64,000 nucleotides of DNA from Zygaena filipendulae (lineage: Eukaryota > Arthropoda > Insecta > Lepidoptera > Zygaenidae): contig OU015651.1 of NCBI GenBank assembly GCA_907165275.2, forward strand, positions 3,990,501-4,054,500, given 5' to 3'. The notes under the pieces are model-generated. The model was given only the letters and a program-made list of their open reading frames with translations. It was not told the origin of the DNA and did not search any database. Below are positions 10,285 to 22,976 of the stretch, piece after piece (position 1 is the stretch's first letter; every line of letters begins with the position of its first letter). The position numbers and the translations under genes are program-made.

Positions 10285-11400
10285 ACCTAGTACCTATCTT
10301 ATATTATTTATGAATGTGAAATACACTGTCATAGGTCTTAAAAACATCTGTGGATTAGAAATTTCACATACCAACTAATAAATTATCATACACCAAAGCT
10401 CCACTGCCGTAGAATAGACCGAAAACTGGAGAAAGAAGACTGAACGTTATAGGAAGGAAAGAACTGGAAAAGTTCAAATTGGTTTATAGGTCAGAGAGAA
10501 CGGAAGACCATTTCCTAAAGTAGACTTCCGAATAACGACACGTCATGTTAACTTGCTTCGTGGTTATCGTTCAGTGTACGTACATCTACTCTTTAAGAAC
10601 ATCGATCATTACGGATACGGATTCGGTACACAATGTTTTAAAAAAAAGCTTTCTTTGGCGGCTTCTCATGTCTTTGTTCACTAAACTCTTTATTGAACAC
10701 CACTAAATTAAACAATAAAAAAAAAAACAATTTTACTACAGTGCTGCAGTGCGTTCATAGTTCGAAAAGTTACGTCATAGAGACAAATAAACTTTTCCAT
10801 AGTTATCTTTAGTAGGTAAGTATCATAGATGTACTAGATCTTAAAATAAGAATTACTTAATATCTCACCTGCTCAACAGAGCCATATTGTCTTCGTGAAA
10901 ATACTCCTCTTCGCGAGATTAATTCACTCGCTGATGAACTGTGAACAAAAAAAAATTACTATAAATATAACAGTAATTCGAACACAATTTAGAAAGGTTG
11001 ATTTGTAGGTATAATTTTTTTTTTTACACCATTAAGACAAGAAAAATAGTATCACCATTTTTTTAATTGCTGTATTAGAATACAAGATGCCAAAACGAAA
11101 TAAATTCAAAAATAAAAATATATTTGAAGCTGGATTGTAACTTGTAGGGGTATGCGATTATTATCACATCATAGATGTATGAGGGTAAATTTTTTACCGC
11201 ACGTCGTTCTCGAGAAAATTGTTTCTAAACATTGTGTCAGTTAGTTATATTCACTAAATATTATTCCTTAAGTAGTTATTATGTTTCCAATTCAATGTAC
11301 GTATATGCAGAGAAATAACTTTCTTCTTTTTTCACAAGAGCATGAAATATCAGTAGTTCATAAACTGTCAATTGTACAGAGTTGCAAGTGCTCTTAGAAA
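10285..11400. other. Intergenic DNA, nothing recognised
   Basis: No coding, RNA or repeat feature that I can support, apart from homopolymer runs. Confidence 0.5.
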
Positions 11401-11614
11401 TCTATACTAATATTCAAAGAGGTAAAGTTTGTGAGTTTGTGAAGTTGTAGGGGTATCTAATCTCTGGTTCTACTGAACCGATTTTGAAATTTCTTTCATT
11501 TATAGGAATCTACTGTAGTCTCGAGAGACATACTACATGTGGTAAACTTTTTATCCCGAAATTGCCACGGCACTCCGAAATAACCGCTTGAAACCGCGGG
11601 GGACATGCAGCTAG
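11401..11614 (+). mobile_element. Helitron-like element, full length
   Basis: TC start (TCTATACTAATATT), head 'aaagaggtaaagtttgtgag', hairpin and a CTAG end at 11611-11614. A 3-nt 'atg' insertion lies just before 'cagCTAG'. Confidence 0.75.
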
Positions 11615-12151
11615 TTTAAAAAACACATAGGTATGTACCTTTACCTAAACAGGAAGTAATCTCAAATATTTTAAACTGAGATTAGCCAACTTGTACCACA
11701 CAAATATCCCTATAAAACTACAGAAAATTATTACATTTCTATATCCAATATTCACAGCTCAGCGGAACGCAATATACGCGATAGATATTGGAAATAAAAA
11801 TATCTCACTAAAAGCAAAATAAAATAACTAGAGTGATAAAATTGATGCGGTAAGTGCGAAACCTATTCCAAGATTTACATAAAAGAAAGCCGTATTACCT
11901 AATACATTTTACTTACTATTTACTTCAATCTCGCTAATGAAAAGAGCATTGTACTTAGTAACTGTATACAGAATCTAATTCAATTTGCAGCGTCCGAAAA
12001 GTGACCTATTTTCTCTGTGAGGCGTTGAAATAATCCTTGCTTTCAATGCTATGTATTAGTTTTTAGTATAAACCAGTGTAGATAAAATAAATGTTTATAA
12101 AATTACAAGTCTAAAAATCTATAGAAAGTGTAATTTTGCACACGACTCTTA

Positions 12152-12311
12152 TTTTTATTTATTTATTTATTTAACAATTAATGCACACAAGGACAACATA
12201 AAAAAGAAAGAAAGTATAAAAGTAAACATGTACAAGGGTCATGCTTATTCCATACAATTGGAATTTCTTCCAGCAGACCCGCAACAGGAGAACCGGTTAG
12301 AATTGGCTGAT
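12152..12311 (-). repeat. Retroelement 3-prime end family D, copy 1
   Basis: On the plus strand (TTTA)n is followed by 'acaattaatgcacacaagg' and 'gacccgcaacaggagaa'. The same 160 bp recurs at 15268-15430. The tetranucleotide run would be the tail of a minus-oriented non-LTR or SINE element. Confidence 0.7.
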
Positions 12312-13449
12312 TATTATTTTTCATGCAAGCAAGCTGTCGATTTATTTTCAAAGAAAGCTTCTTGGAAAATAAATCGGGGGCGGAATAGTGTCAAAGCCTG
12401 GAATATATTGTATTATATTTGATTCTAATGAAATAATATAATTTAAAACTTATGTCAACTATAAGAAGTAGGTAGTAGGTATATAACAATAGTACATTGT
12501 TATCCTAGGGGTGAAAGTAACTTATTTAGTCCCGAGACGGGGTTTGGCGCCCGAGCGCAGCGAGAGGGCGCCAATAGATCGAGGTACTAAACAAGTCTTT
12601 CTCCCGAGGATAACACTGTGCTTTTCATTACGAATGCAAGGAAAGTCAAAATAAAAATAGGAATTAGCTAAAGAAAAAATGAGTGAAGATCGGATAGTCG
12701 CTTGACACTTTCCTACCTATTTCTTTTTCTTTGGCCGGCTAGCTATTCAGCCAGTATTTTTTATTTACATTGTGGTGACCTAAAAAAAATATTTTCTTTA
12801 ATTATTAAGTATTAATTAAAGAAAATAAAAAAATATAAATAGGAATTAGCTTAAGAAAAAGTGAGTGAATTTTATTTTAATTAATACCTACTTAAACTTT
12901 ACGTTATTTCAATTTTACATCGCGCTGGCTGTATAGAAAGTTGAAACATGGTTCAATAGAAATGTGAAAATAGACCTAGTTTTTTTTAATAATTTGACAG
13001 TTGTCAGTTGAAAGCGATTCTCCCTAGGGCTGAAAAGGGTTACTTTCAACCCGCTTCTCAGGCAACTTCAGACCTACTTTCCGAGTATGAGTAATGAAAA
13101 AGATTTATCTACCTACCTTTCGATAAAAAGAAAATATTTCAATTTTTATTCGTTTTTAAATTACCATTTGACCTTTAAATTTAAGTATCCCGACGAATTA
13201 GCATCAGAAAGTGGAAACGTCGATGTAGTCGTTTTTCAATTGCTACTTCTCTCGCACTTCGCACGTTATGAAAAGGTCTGGCTGTGTCTGAAATTTGTTC
13301 AGTTTTTATATTGTTTCACGTTTTTCCGATACTTTCGAGTTTCGAGTGCAGCGCCGACCTCGCGTGCGGCTTTTGAGATATCGCTTGCCTACTGGGTATT
13401 GGAAAGAAGTGTAGGATGTCACTTCATGAAGCCGCTGCTTATTTAAATA
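12312..13449. other. Intergenic DNA with a GC-rich hairpin
   Basis: At 12546-12572 GGCGCCC and GGGCGCC form a 7-bp stem. A 119-codon open frame at 13087-13446 has no recognisable domain and begins and ends inside AT-rich DNA. I do not call it a gene. Confidence 0.5.
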
Positions 13450-13650
13450 CTAGCTGTGGCCTGTGCCCCACGGTTTACCTGCGCAAAAGGTTTTTATACA
13501 ACAACTTTTTTCCCGACATCCGATTTCAATTAAACAAAGCCTATATGTAGCTCCAGGCTAAGCTTAATCTTCCTGTGAAAACCGCATGACAATCTGTTCA
13601 GTAAATTCGAAGATTATCGTGAACAGACAGACAGACAGACTGACAGAAAA
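13450..13650 (-). mobile_element. Helitron-like element, diverged subfamily
   Basis: CTAG at 13450-13453 followed by 'tgccccacggtttacctg'. The body ('gaaaaccgcatgacaatc', 'cagacagacagacagac') matches the subfamily at 58334 and 57001. Confidence 0.6.
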
Positions 13651-13771
13651 TAATTTTAATGAAACTCGACACGCAGTTAGCTAAATATGTTCTGGGAAAA
13701 TTTATAGAATAGGTACTTTTTATCCCTCCCCCCAAATCCAAGTTTCTATAATCTCAAAAACTGTTTATACA

Positions 13772-13961
13772 CTAGCTGAATCACCAGCGTTAGTTTTGGA
13801 GTTGCCGAGGAAATACCCTATGTTCTTTTTTGTACCTACCCCTAACAACGTTTATGCAAAGTATTATGATATGATCGGTTGAATAGGTAAGGCGTGAAAG
13901 CGTAAGAAACAAAAAACAAACAAATTCATATTAGTATGTACCTATATGATATTAGTAAGGA
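13772..13961 (-). mobile_element. Helitron-like element
   Basis: CTAG at 13772-13775. The minus-strand 5-prime end reads TCCTTACTAATATCAT. The hairpin has decayed, but the body blocks ('acaacgtttatgcaaa', 'ggcgtgaaagcgtaa') are clear. Confidence 0.65.
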
Positions 13962-14211
13962 TTTATTTTGGTGGAATTTTTTTGGTAGGTAAGTACGTAG
14001 TGTGTTACATCTCACAATGCACTTCCCGGTGCGAATGGTGTTAACAAGGACATAAGAAACGTTGCCCCTTCGACTAACGAATCTCTTTTGCTGTTACGTT
14101 TTGTAAATGGGAACTCAGCTGTACCTAGGTACCTACCCACTTATTGAGCGCTGACTATAGGTACTCAACTGACATGGCGAGAAGCACGCTGCACGCCGCA
14201 TGACGGGAACC

Positions 14212-14910
14212 AAATGACAAACAATTTTGAAAAAAAAAAATCCATGTTTTCCGTTTATCTGGAAAAAAGGTATCGAGCGGCGAGCGTTTCAAATTATAAC
14301 GCGCTTAACTGCCAACGCTTGTTATTGAATGGAAACTTCTTTGGACGGGACACGGTATAGAAAAAGTATAAATTACATTCAGGTTCCAATTGGCAAAACA
14401 TGAAAAAATCCTTATAATCATTTGATCTTTTAAAAGAGCAATCTGTCAGAACTCTAATTGTAGGTTCTCAAGGGCATATATACACATGCTATACCCGAGC
14501 GTGATATTCTCAGATCACAAATGCGTTAAATGTGTGTGTGCAGTGCAGTGTGCCTGCTTTACGTTGGATGAAATGACAAACAATTTTGAAAAAAAATTCC
14601 ATGTTTTCCGTTTACCTGGAAAAAAGGTATCGAGCGGCGAGCGTTTCAAATTATAACGCGCTTAACTGCCAACGCTTGTTATTGAACGGAAACTTCTTTG
14701 GACGGGACACGGTATAGAAAAAGTAATTACATTCAGGTTCCAATTGGAAAAACAAGAAAAATTCCCAATAATCATTTGATCTTTTAAAAGAGCAATCTGT
14801 CAGAACTCTAATTGTAGGTTCTCAAGGGCATATACACATGCTATACCCGAGCGTGATATTCTCAGATCACAAATGCGTTAAATGTGTGTGTGCCTGCTTT
14901 ACGTTGGATG
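14212..14910 (+). repeat. Head-to-tail duplication, two ~350-bp units
   Basis: Unit 1 is 14212-14570 and unit 2 is 14571-14910. Both start 'aaatgacaaacaattttg' and end 'ctttacgttggatg', and they abut exactly. Units differ by scattered substitutions and small indels (for example 'gcagtgcagtgt' only in unit 1), so the duplication is recent but not new. No coding frame is shared. Confidence 0.9.
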
Positions 14911-14984
14911 TGGCGTTGGTTTAAAATAAATAAATAAATAAGTGTTTAAAAGCGACATGATGTGTCACTAACTGGGAGTCATTG

Positions 14985-15061
14985 GATATTTTTTATTCCG
15001 ATAAGCAGTTTTTCGAGGGAAACTCGAAGTTCACGTGGGTGAAGCAGTAGGCAACAGCTAG
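14985..15061 (+). mobile_element. Helitron-like 3-prime end
   Basis: Short, diverged plus-oriented end finishing 'caacagCTAG' at 15058-15061. Confidence 0.5.
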
Positions 15062-15267
15062 ATAATCTTCGTTGCATATGCGCTGAATGAACAAAACTGA
15101 AATACAAACATGAGAGGTTTATAAATGACAAAACAATACACACTGATTTTATAGATCACATATTTTTGTCGTGATGGGAATAATCTATATTATAAATGTT
15201 CTTATATAAAAAGTGTATATAAATGAATCCCTATTTCCCTTGGTCCAATTTCGCTAATTCTTTTTTT

Positions 15268-15430
15268 GTTTATTTATTTATTTAACAATTAATGCACACA
15301 AGGACAACATAAAAAGAAAGAAAGTATAAAAGTATACATGTAGGTACAAGGGTCATGCTTGCTTATGTCATACAAGTGGAATTTCTTCCAGCAGACCCGC
15401 AACAGGAGAATCGGTTAGAATTGGCTGATC
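15268..15430 (-). repeat. Retroelement 3-prime end family D, copy 2
   Basis: Near-identical to 12152-12311 over its whole length, including 'ggacaacataaaaa' and 'gttagaattggctgat'. The (TTTA)n tract is shorter here. Confidence 0.7.
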
Positions 15431-15491
15431 AAGTGTGTCTCAGTTCGATTTGTTTTTTTTTGTCATTTTAAGGATAAAAAGAAGAAAAGAT

Positions 15492-15661
15492 GCGGGAATT
15501 TCGAAACTCACGCTGGTTAATCTCCGAAACGGTTGGACCGATTTTGACGGGACTTTTACCTACTGCTAATTAGCTGATGTTATAAGGAGTAAATTAGGCT
15601 ACTTTAGAGTTCCTCCGGGAATTCCGAAACTCACGCGGGTCAAACGGCGTTGCATAGCTAG
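15492..15661 (+). mobile_element. Helitron-like element, 'ggttggaccgattttgac' subfamily
   Basis: Carries two 'attccgaaactcac'-type blocks about 115 bp apart and ends 'catagCTAG' at 15658-15661. The same doubled arrangement is seen at 20392-20571, so it defines a subfamily. Confidence 0.6.
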
Positions 15662-16026
15662 TTCTAAATAAAACTCAGCTCATTGAATTTTTTTCCCTCG
15701 TGGGCAGGTACTTGGTAAGCAGATCTTCAAATATATTATTGTTATGCAGAATGGATAACATGATTTCTTAAAGTGTAATAGGTACTTGTATTCTATTATA
15801 ATGGTATACCTACCCTATATCATATTGAAGATTCTTGAAAGCGTTATCAAAGGTAAAAAAAATTCAAGCCAAAAGATTTATTAAAGCTTTTGTTCGCAAA
15901 CTTCATAATTATGATATCTGGGTCATAATCATAATAATAAAATCCGATGCCAGAATTGAGTAGATTAACCTATTCGATAACCGACAGCAATTCTAATGGT
16001 AATAATAGTGTACTTTTATATTCTTA

Positions 16027-16691
16027 CTAGCTGTCCCCCGCGAATTCATTCGCGGTAATTTCGGAGTTCCCGCGAGAAATCCGGGAAAAAGTACTCTACG
16101 TCCTTCTTTGTACCCCTGAGTTCTGGATTTCCCGCGGGAATTCCGGGATAAAAACTATCCTATCTTTTAAGTTGGACCATTTTATGAATGGTTACAAATT
16201 TTATCAAAATCCGTTCAGTAGTTTCGGAGTCCATCGCGGACAAACAACGTGACACGTGATTTATATATATTAGACTAGCTGTCCCGCGCGATTTCATCCG
16301 CGGTGATTTCGGAGTTCCCGCGGAAATTCCGGGATAAAAACTATCCTATCTTTTAAGTTGGGCCAAATACAACATAGTGACGAAATTTTATCACGATCGA
16401 TTCAGTAGTTTTGGAGTACATCGCGGACAAACAACGTGACACGTGATTTATATATATTAAGACTAGCTGTCCCCTGCGATTTCATCCGCGGTAATTTCGG
16501 AGTTCCCGCGGAGGTTGCGGGAAAAAAGTACTCTATGTCCTTCAATTCCCGAGGGAATTCCGGGATAAAAACTATCCTATCTTTTAAGTTGGACCATATT
16601 ATAAATGGTTGCAAATTTCATCAAAATCCGTTCAGTAGTTTCGGAGTCCATCGCGGACAAACAACGTGACACGTGATTTATATACATACAG
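16027..16691 (-). mobile_element. Head-to-tail array of three Helitron-like units
   Basis: Minus-oriented units begin (as plus CTAG) at 16027, 16275 and 16463. Each runs into the next with no gap: '...tatatatattaga' then 'ctagctgtcc'. Units share 'caaacaacgtgacacgtgat' at the 5-prime side and a hairpin plus CTAG at the other. Unit lengths are about 248, 188 and 229 bp. A solo relative of unit 3 lies at 37657-37889. Confidence 0.85.
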
Positions 16692-17204
16692 GAATATTTT
16701 ATAAGCAATGCGCAAAAAAATTTAGGTGGTTCAGTATCAGTAATAGAACACATTTCCATTATTTGTTCAAAACTTTTTTATATTTTTTTATCCGGCTTTA
16801 AATTAGCAAACTATGGACACTATCTATTCGTAACAATATTAATAAGCGCTAGCGCCGTGCGGCGTACGCGGGGGTGTTGTAGCGGGGGTAAACGACCTCG
16901 ATCAGCTGTCGGTACAATTGTAACTCACGTAAATACCTAGCCGAACGAGCGCTTCGCGCGCAGTGGTGGCGGCGGCGAATAGAGAAGCCAATAAATCAAT
17001 TGCAAAGTATACATCTTTCGTTCACGAGAACTATACTTTTTTGCACTAAGACTTATCAAAATAAAAAAGGTGTTTATTAAAACTCCTTTAAGTTTAATTT
17101 GTAAAAGTTTGCGCACTGAATAAAAAATATTCCTATATATTAGATTAGATAAGATAAGATATACCGTTGGTCCGCCCATAAGGTCACCGGGCATTCATCT
17201 AAAC

Positions 17205-17394
17205 TTTATTATTAAGGGAAAAGATTGGATTTTTTGTTTGTTTTTTACGATTTAACTCATAAACTACTGAACCGATTACAAAAATTCCTGTCACCATTAA
17301 AATGCTACATTATCCCTGAGTATAACGTAGGATATATTGTTACCCATTCCCGCGGGAACCCCGAAATTACCGTGGGTGAATCCCCGGAGCTGTA
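17205..17394 (+). mobile_element. Helitron-like element, degraded end
   Basis: Body 'acgatttaactcataaacta' to 'cccgcgggaaccccgaaatt'. Hairpin and CTAG have decayed ('ccccggagctgtaa'). Same subfamily as the copy at 28995. Confidence 0.6.
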
Positions 17395-19125
17395 AAATTT
17401 ATTATTTCTGCGAAGTCGTGTAGAATCGCTTTCGTAGGAGCCGATGCCATGTAATCGGCATGTTTTTCACCTGCGCACCATCAGCTTCCCGTTTCGAGAA
17501 TTTTCACAGAGGGTACAGCTTGGGCGTCTTGTCTAACTGAACTTACTCACGATAGTTCAAACTGTTATTAGTCGCTGAAAAAACAAGGCGTAAGCTGCCG
17601 GATCATACTCTGTGATCATAACGCATAACTATTGATTTTACTCCCTATAAATTTCAAAAGGAGTAAACTCCAAAAAGTTTATCTAAACGTCCAGCTAATT
17701 TGTACTATTACAAATTATATTTATTATAATCACCATTATTATAGGTAGGTATACTCATCGTATTTAACAGTTACGTCGAAATGTAGTATTTATAGATGAT
17801 TGCCTGTTTATTCTCAGTAAGTAGGTAGGTAAATGTAATGTATACGTCCTAACCACATAAGTATAAAATATTACGTAACCTATACATTTTGTGATTGCCG
17901 CTGCCTGCGACAAACTTTGTCAGACTTGAAATTCCGGTCAGAGCATACCTCGGTTTTGCGTGACGTAAACAAATTTTTCCCTGCACGTTTTCATAGGTAT
18001 TAACATACTTTGTTCTTGTTGTTTTCACTTTAAAAACTGATTTGAATTGATTTATTCATTTACTTATCGTGTAATTTTACATTATTCTGCAGCAGGACAA
18101 ATCGATATAGATTATACCTACTAATTACTAGTAAAAGATATTTCATAATTCTTTCAGGGAATATAAAAAACGGTTGGCCAATCAATTTATGAAGTCAACA
18201 ACGTTTTCGTCTGAATCGACTACGCGAATAGGTACAATTAACTTGCTTCGTTTGCATAATGTTTGCTAGCATGTTAGATAAAGGCGCCTGATATAATAAT
18301 TAAAATACAGCATTATAATTACGTATAGGTAAAAATTAACATACCCATTTATGCTTAAAAAAAACTTTGCAAACAAAAAGTTGGCATTCATTTGTTTAAC
18401 TTATATAAAGTTGGTGTTACCCAACCTTTTTTGAAATTAGTTCTACTGCTTATCTATAGGTACCTAAGCCAGAAAATGTGGAAGCACAAGGGAAAATATT
18501 ATGTAAATGAAATCAGAAAGATTGGATGAGGTTATGTGTGTTAACCTCGGATAAGAGTTGTTTCTCACTTGCCTCATATCAAGGTATTTTCAGCTCTACC
18601 TTAGAAATGACATGAAGAAATGTAAAAAATTTAGGTATGTAGTAGCAGGTAGGTCCTCATGTTATACATATTAAGTAGATACTTTGTACCAGTGTGTTAT
18701 TATTTAAAATTATAGTAGATTATTTTTTATTTTATTTTTTATTTTTTTATATTGTAGATTATTATTAAACATTTTGCTATATTTATTCTTATCAAAATGA
18801 AAAACAATCATGAATTATTTATAGCTATGGTTTGTCTGAAGGCGTACGTAGAAAAAACAAAATAATATTTGCTCGACAAAAAAATTCATATTAACCTAAA
18901 TGTTTTGGCGGTTTCCGTCTATGGTAGATAATCGATTTAACTACTATTTGGTGCCAGGTTTAAAAATGCTGCAGAAGTAGGTATTATCAAGAAATAGTAT
19001 TGTAGTTATCGTTTATTTTTAAACGGAATATTTTAGAGTCATTTTAGAGAGTAGCGCGCGATAGTATTACGAGAATCGGGATGGAGCCCCTTGAATCGAC
19101 AAATATTATGTTAAATCGCACATTT
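17395..19125. other. AT-rich intergenic DNA
   Basis: No supportable gene. Contains T-rich tracts near 18720-18760. Nothing else recognised. Confidence 0.5.
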
Positions 19126-19160
19126 AGAATAGAATAGAATAGAATAGAATAGAATAGAAT
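19126..19160 (+). repeat. (AGAAT)7 microsatellite
   Basis: Seven uninterrupted AGAAT units followed by 'aaaatttatttctgca'. Possibly the tail of a minus-oriented retroelement. Confidence 0.9.
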
Positions 19161-19502
19161 AAAATTTATTTCTGCAAAACACAGAAGAATAATAAACAAA
19201 CATTAAAGAAGTACCTAAACTAAACCCAGAACCCAAGTTTTCTTGCATGCTCTACCGAAATTAGTATTTCGTATAGTTGAAAAAAGCGTTGGGAAAAAGA
19301 ATCCTTAAATGTTGTACACTTCCAGGATATTTTTAATAAAACACTGAACATATTATGTATGCTATATACGCCTATAGCTGTCTGTTTTCACCCAAGGATG
19401 GTTTAGAGCGAGCTTGGAATAGAAAACACATCATATTCGCAGATACTATTTCTTTTTATTTGTAATTAAGTATATAAACAGTTTTAATATAGTAACTAGG
19501 TA

Positions 19503-19723
19503 TTATGTAACTTTTGTATTTATCATTTTTCGGTTGTAATAAAAAACATGGCGGTTTTGCGAATACAATATGCACGTTTTGACACCTAAAATATGTAGCA
19601 ATCAACCAAAATAAACATATTAGGTACTTCAAAAGTTGAAGCTATCTTAACAAGATTAATTAATCACAAAATCGCCATTTTTCTGATTGAAACTGAAAAA
19701 TGATGGCAACAAAGGTTACATAA
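19503..19723 (-). mobile_element. MITE family A, copy 2
   Basis: TIRs TTATGTAACTTTTG and CAAAGGTTACATAA (one mismatch). Internal sequence is the reverse complement of 1878-2086 ('cgttttgacacctaaaata', 'aattaattaatcac'-like blocks). TA is present on the left flank, TT on the right. Confidence 0.75.
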
Positions 19724-20391
19724 TTGGCCTACAGTTATCCACAGTGTTTATATTAAACTGTACAACTGAAATAAACTGCGGAGTAGATGGAACTATTTGC
19801 GGAAAAGGTAACCTTTGGTCCATAACAAGCATCATTTGGAAGCTTACGAGGGCAATCGCGGCCCAAGACGAAATGGTCATGTGGCTCCGTATCCTATGAA
19901 TTATAGCATTCTGTAGGTACGACAATTTGTTACCAACTTCATAGTTGGTTCATTTGTGGCGAGGTGAAATATTCGCCACTATAGGTGCTCAACTGCTCAT
20001 AATCTGGTTTGTTGTTTGTTTTAATTTTTAATATAAAATACCTACCACGAATGTCAAAGTACAATAAATTGACGTATTGAAAGAGGGTCTACGGTAGGTA
20101 TTAAATTCTCGCCTCAAATATCTAAAACGAAAAACAGAACGTAAATATTTGGGACAATTACCCATAAAAAATATTAATATTAATAAAAATTGAGCACGCA
20201 AGTTGCGAAAGGGCTGACGGACTTAGATACCCTTTGTGATGCGCCAATCTACAATATCTATAGGTATAATAATAAAAATGAATCGCCAAATGTGTTGCTA
20301 AGCGTATAACTTGCAAACGACTGCATCAAATTGGATAAACCTTTTTTTAGTGTTTGTCATTGTCAGGACAAGGTTTTTATAAAAGAATTTT

Positions 20392-20571
20392 GGAGTTCCT
20401 GCAGGAATTCCGAAACTCACACGGGTGAATCCCCGAAACGGTTGGACCGATTTTGACAGAAGTTTCACTGCAAATTAGCTGATGTCACTAGAAGTAAATT
20501 AAGCTACTTTGGAGTTCCTGTGGGATTCCTAAACTTAAACTCACGCGGGTGAAACCGCGGGGCACATCTAG
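20392..20571 (+). mobile_element. Helitron-like element, doubled-end subfamily
   Basis: Same layout as 15492-15661: two 'ttccgaaactcac'-like blocks, 'ggttggaccgattttgac' between them, and the hairpin plus CTAG end at 20568-20571. Confidence 0.65.
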
Positions 20572-20626
20572 TAATTAATAAAAAGGTAATGGGGATGTGG
20601 ACTACTTTTAAAAATCAAAATTCTAA

Positions 20627-20889
20627 TTAGTCCGTCAGTTAGAAAATAAAAAAACAATAGACACGTATTTTTTGCTTTTTCAAATAAATTAAAATATACA
20701 GAGATAAAGCGCATTAAAGTTTAGGGTGAGGGGGTCGTGACGTCACTAACCGCTAAAACCGCCATACAAACTGTCAGAATAGTGAAGTCACGCGAAATTC
20801 CAACTCAATATATCGCCGTTATTTTTTGATTACGTAAAAAAGAAAAAATACGTGTCCAATATTTTTTACTAATCTACACGACGGACTAA
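20627..20889. mobile_element. MITE family E with long imperfect TIRs
   Basis: Ends TTAGTCCGTC (20627-20636) and GACGGACTAA (20880-20889) are exact. The inverted similarity continues about 50 bp inward through 'gacacgtattttttg' and its complement 'aaaaaatacgtgtc'. The centre contains the palindrome GTGACGTCAC. Non-coding. Confidence 0.7.
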
Positions 20890-21695
20890 AAAAAATTAGT
20901 CAAGTAGCCAATTCACGAAAAGGTAACTACACCCGCGATTACCTTAGATTTTTCAGTGATTCATCAGTATTTTAAGTATGCATATAAATTATGTAACTAG
21001 CATGAGTACCTATACCTAATCGAGTATACACGTTTCGCTAAGCTAGCAGTTGTATGGACGGGTGGGATCTTTTTTTGATAGATACTAACCACCAATGAAT
21101 ACTGTGCGATGTAAGGAAAGGTAAAAAAAACAACTGTAATAAATTAGCTGTTACAGAACTACGAACGGACCGCGTGTTAGATCGAAAATCCGGCGTGATA
21201 TACTCGTACCTATTGGACAATGAACATTTACCTAACCAAATTTTCACGGTCCTGAAAGCGATGTTTTAATCCGCCTATACTTTGCCAGATATCTCTTTAT
21301 CAAGGCAGAAGTTGCAAAAAAGATTCGCATTTTCACCGATTTTTTTTTTCAACCCAGTAAAGTGTCTCGCTTTTGGCTCAGGCGGATAAATGTCTCGAAT
21401 AAAATAGCATGTTTTATGTCCTCAATGTAAGTACAATTTGCTATTTATTTTGCTTTGAAACTACTGTAGCTTACGTTGGATTTCGCATTACTTATACAAT
21501 TTAATACTATACTACCCAGTAATAAGTATAGCGCCTCCATCTTAGACAACAAACATACAAAATCTGAAATTGAAAACTCTATAAAAATATGTATATTTGC
21601 GGAATTTTAAATATATTTTTTTTTTTAATTTAAGTATATCGAAATTAAAAAAACATTTATCGACGATTATGATAGAATATTTTTATTATAAACTA

Positions 21696-21885
21696 CTTAG
21701 CTGTGCCCCACGGTTTCGCCCGCGTGAGTTTCGTCGTTCCCGCAGGAACTCCGAACTTCTCAACCGCTTAAACTTTCTCTGAACTTCCACAATTATTTCA
21801 AGATCGAAATTTTCCAAATCGCGGTCCAGCCATTATCGAGGTTTAGCGGGACAAACGAACAGCAATTCATTTTTATATACTATAA
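21696..21885 (-). mobile_element. Helitron-like element, diverged
   Basis: The 3-prime end reads 'cttagctgtgccccacggtt' on the plus strand. The body is like the copy at 25969 ('cgcccgcgtgagtttcg'). The 5-prime end is decayed. Confidence 0.55.
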
Positions 21886-22263
21886 GAAGATGTAGATGTA
21901 GCTGGTTCGCTCGCGTTAATCTAGATTTTATCAATAAATCTATCCACTTGGTGCTTTTCCCCAAGATAATAGTATGTCTTTTCCATATAACAATCACAAA
22001 AATGTCAATTACTGCAGGGCCTGAGCTGCTACCTGCAAATACGTGACTAACTACACGTGACAACACATCGCCCTAGGTTTAGAAACTTGAAGTTTAAACA
22101 AGGCTTGACCAAAGACTTGTTTTTACAAAAAATACGTAATTACCTACTTGGTATATTGATTTTAAGCATTTTAACACCACCATAAATAAGGTTTTTGAGT
22201 TTCATCCGCAAAACCCAAAACCATCATTGATGTAGAAACTTTTTACACGCTTCTATGGACGCA

Positions 22264-22484
22264 GATAAGCAATAACATGTTAACCCACAACCTTAAGTTA
22301 TTGATTCAGAACGATTTATTGAGAGTTAGGGAACATTTTTTTATTATGTGTTTACCTTATTACATTTCTTAAATAGGTAACTAAATATTAAACATAAAAA
22401 ATGTTGACACAAAATGGCGCTAAGCTTTTAAAACACGATTTACTCAAAATTTCTTCAATGTGGGTTAACACACTATTGCTTATC
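22264..22484. mobile_element. Candidate TIR element
   Basis: Arms 22264-22287 and 22461-22484 are inverted copies of 'taagcaatannntgttaac' with about three mismatches in 24. There is no coding content. A dispersed repeat C copy follows at about 22500-22550. Confidence 0.5.
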
Positions 22485-22976
22485 CATTGTCATCCTAAAA
22501 ACATACGCGTCGAATTGAGAAAATCCTCCTTTTTGAAGTCGGTTAAAAATAATGAGCTCTACTTCAAATTACATGCCTAATTCTGTATAAATTTTTTTTG
22601 CTTGTTTGTGTACGTAAGAGTCAACATAATTATAAACAGTACTTAGTGAATATTGAGCAAAAGTGGAAAACATTGCGTGATCGAGTATGAATAAAGAAAT
22701 AGGTACTACAAAAACATATTATTATTCTGTTCCATAAGTGATTGCTTACATACTAAGTACATTACGTTTCACCCGTCACCCGTCGAGCCTTGATTTTTCA
22801 AGTGAAATAGGAGGTTGTAGTCATGGCACAGTATTAGCGATATTTTTGGTGCGATAGGTATTTTTGTTTCTTTTCAAATTTCATTTTTAACTACTTCGGT
22901 TTGTCCTATCATAATAAATATGAATATAATTAAATTATGTAGATATTGATAATTATACGCATGAGAAACAGCATTA

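Noticed and set aside
13087..13446. 119-codon open frame
   Set aside because: Phe/Leu/Tyr-rich composition expected of AT-rich noncoding DNA, with no domain, signal or splice context.
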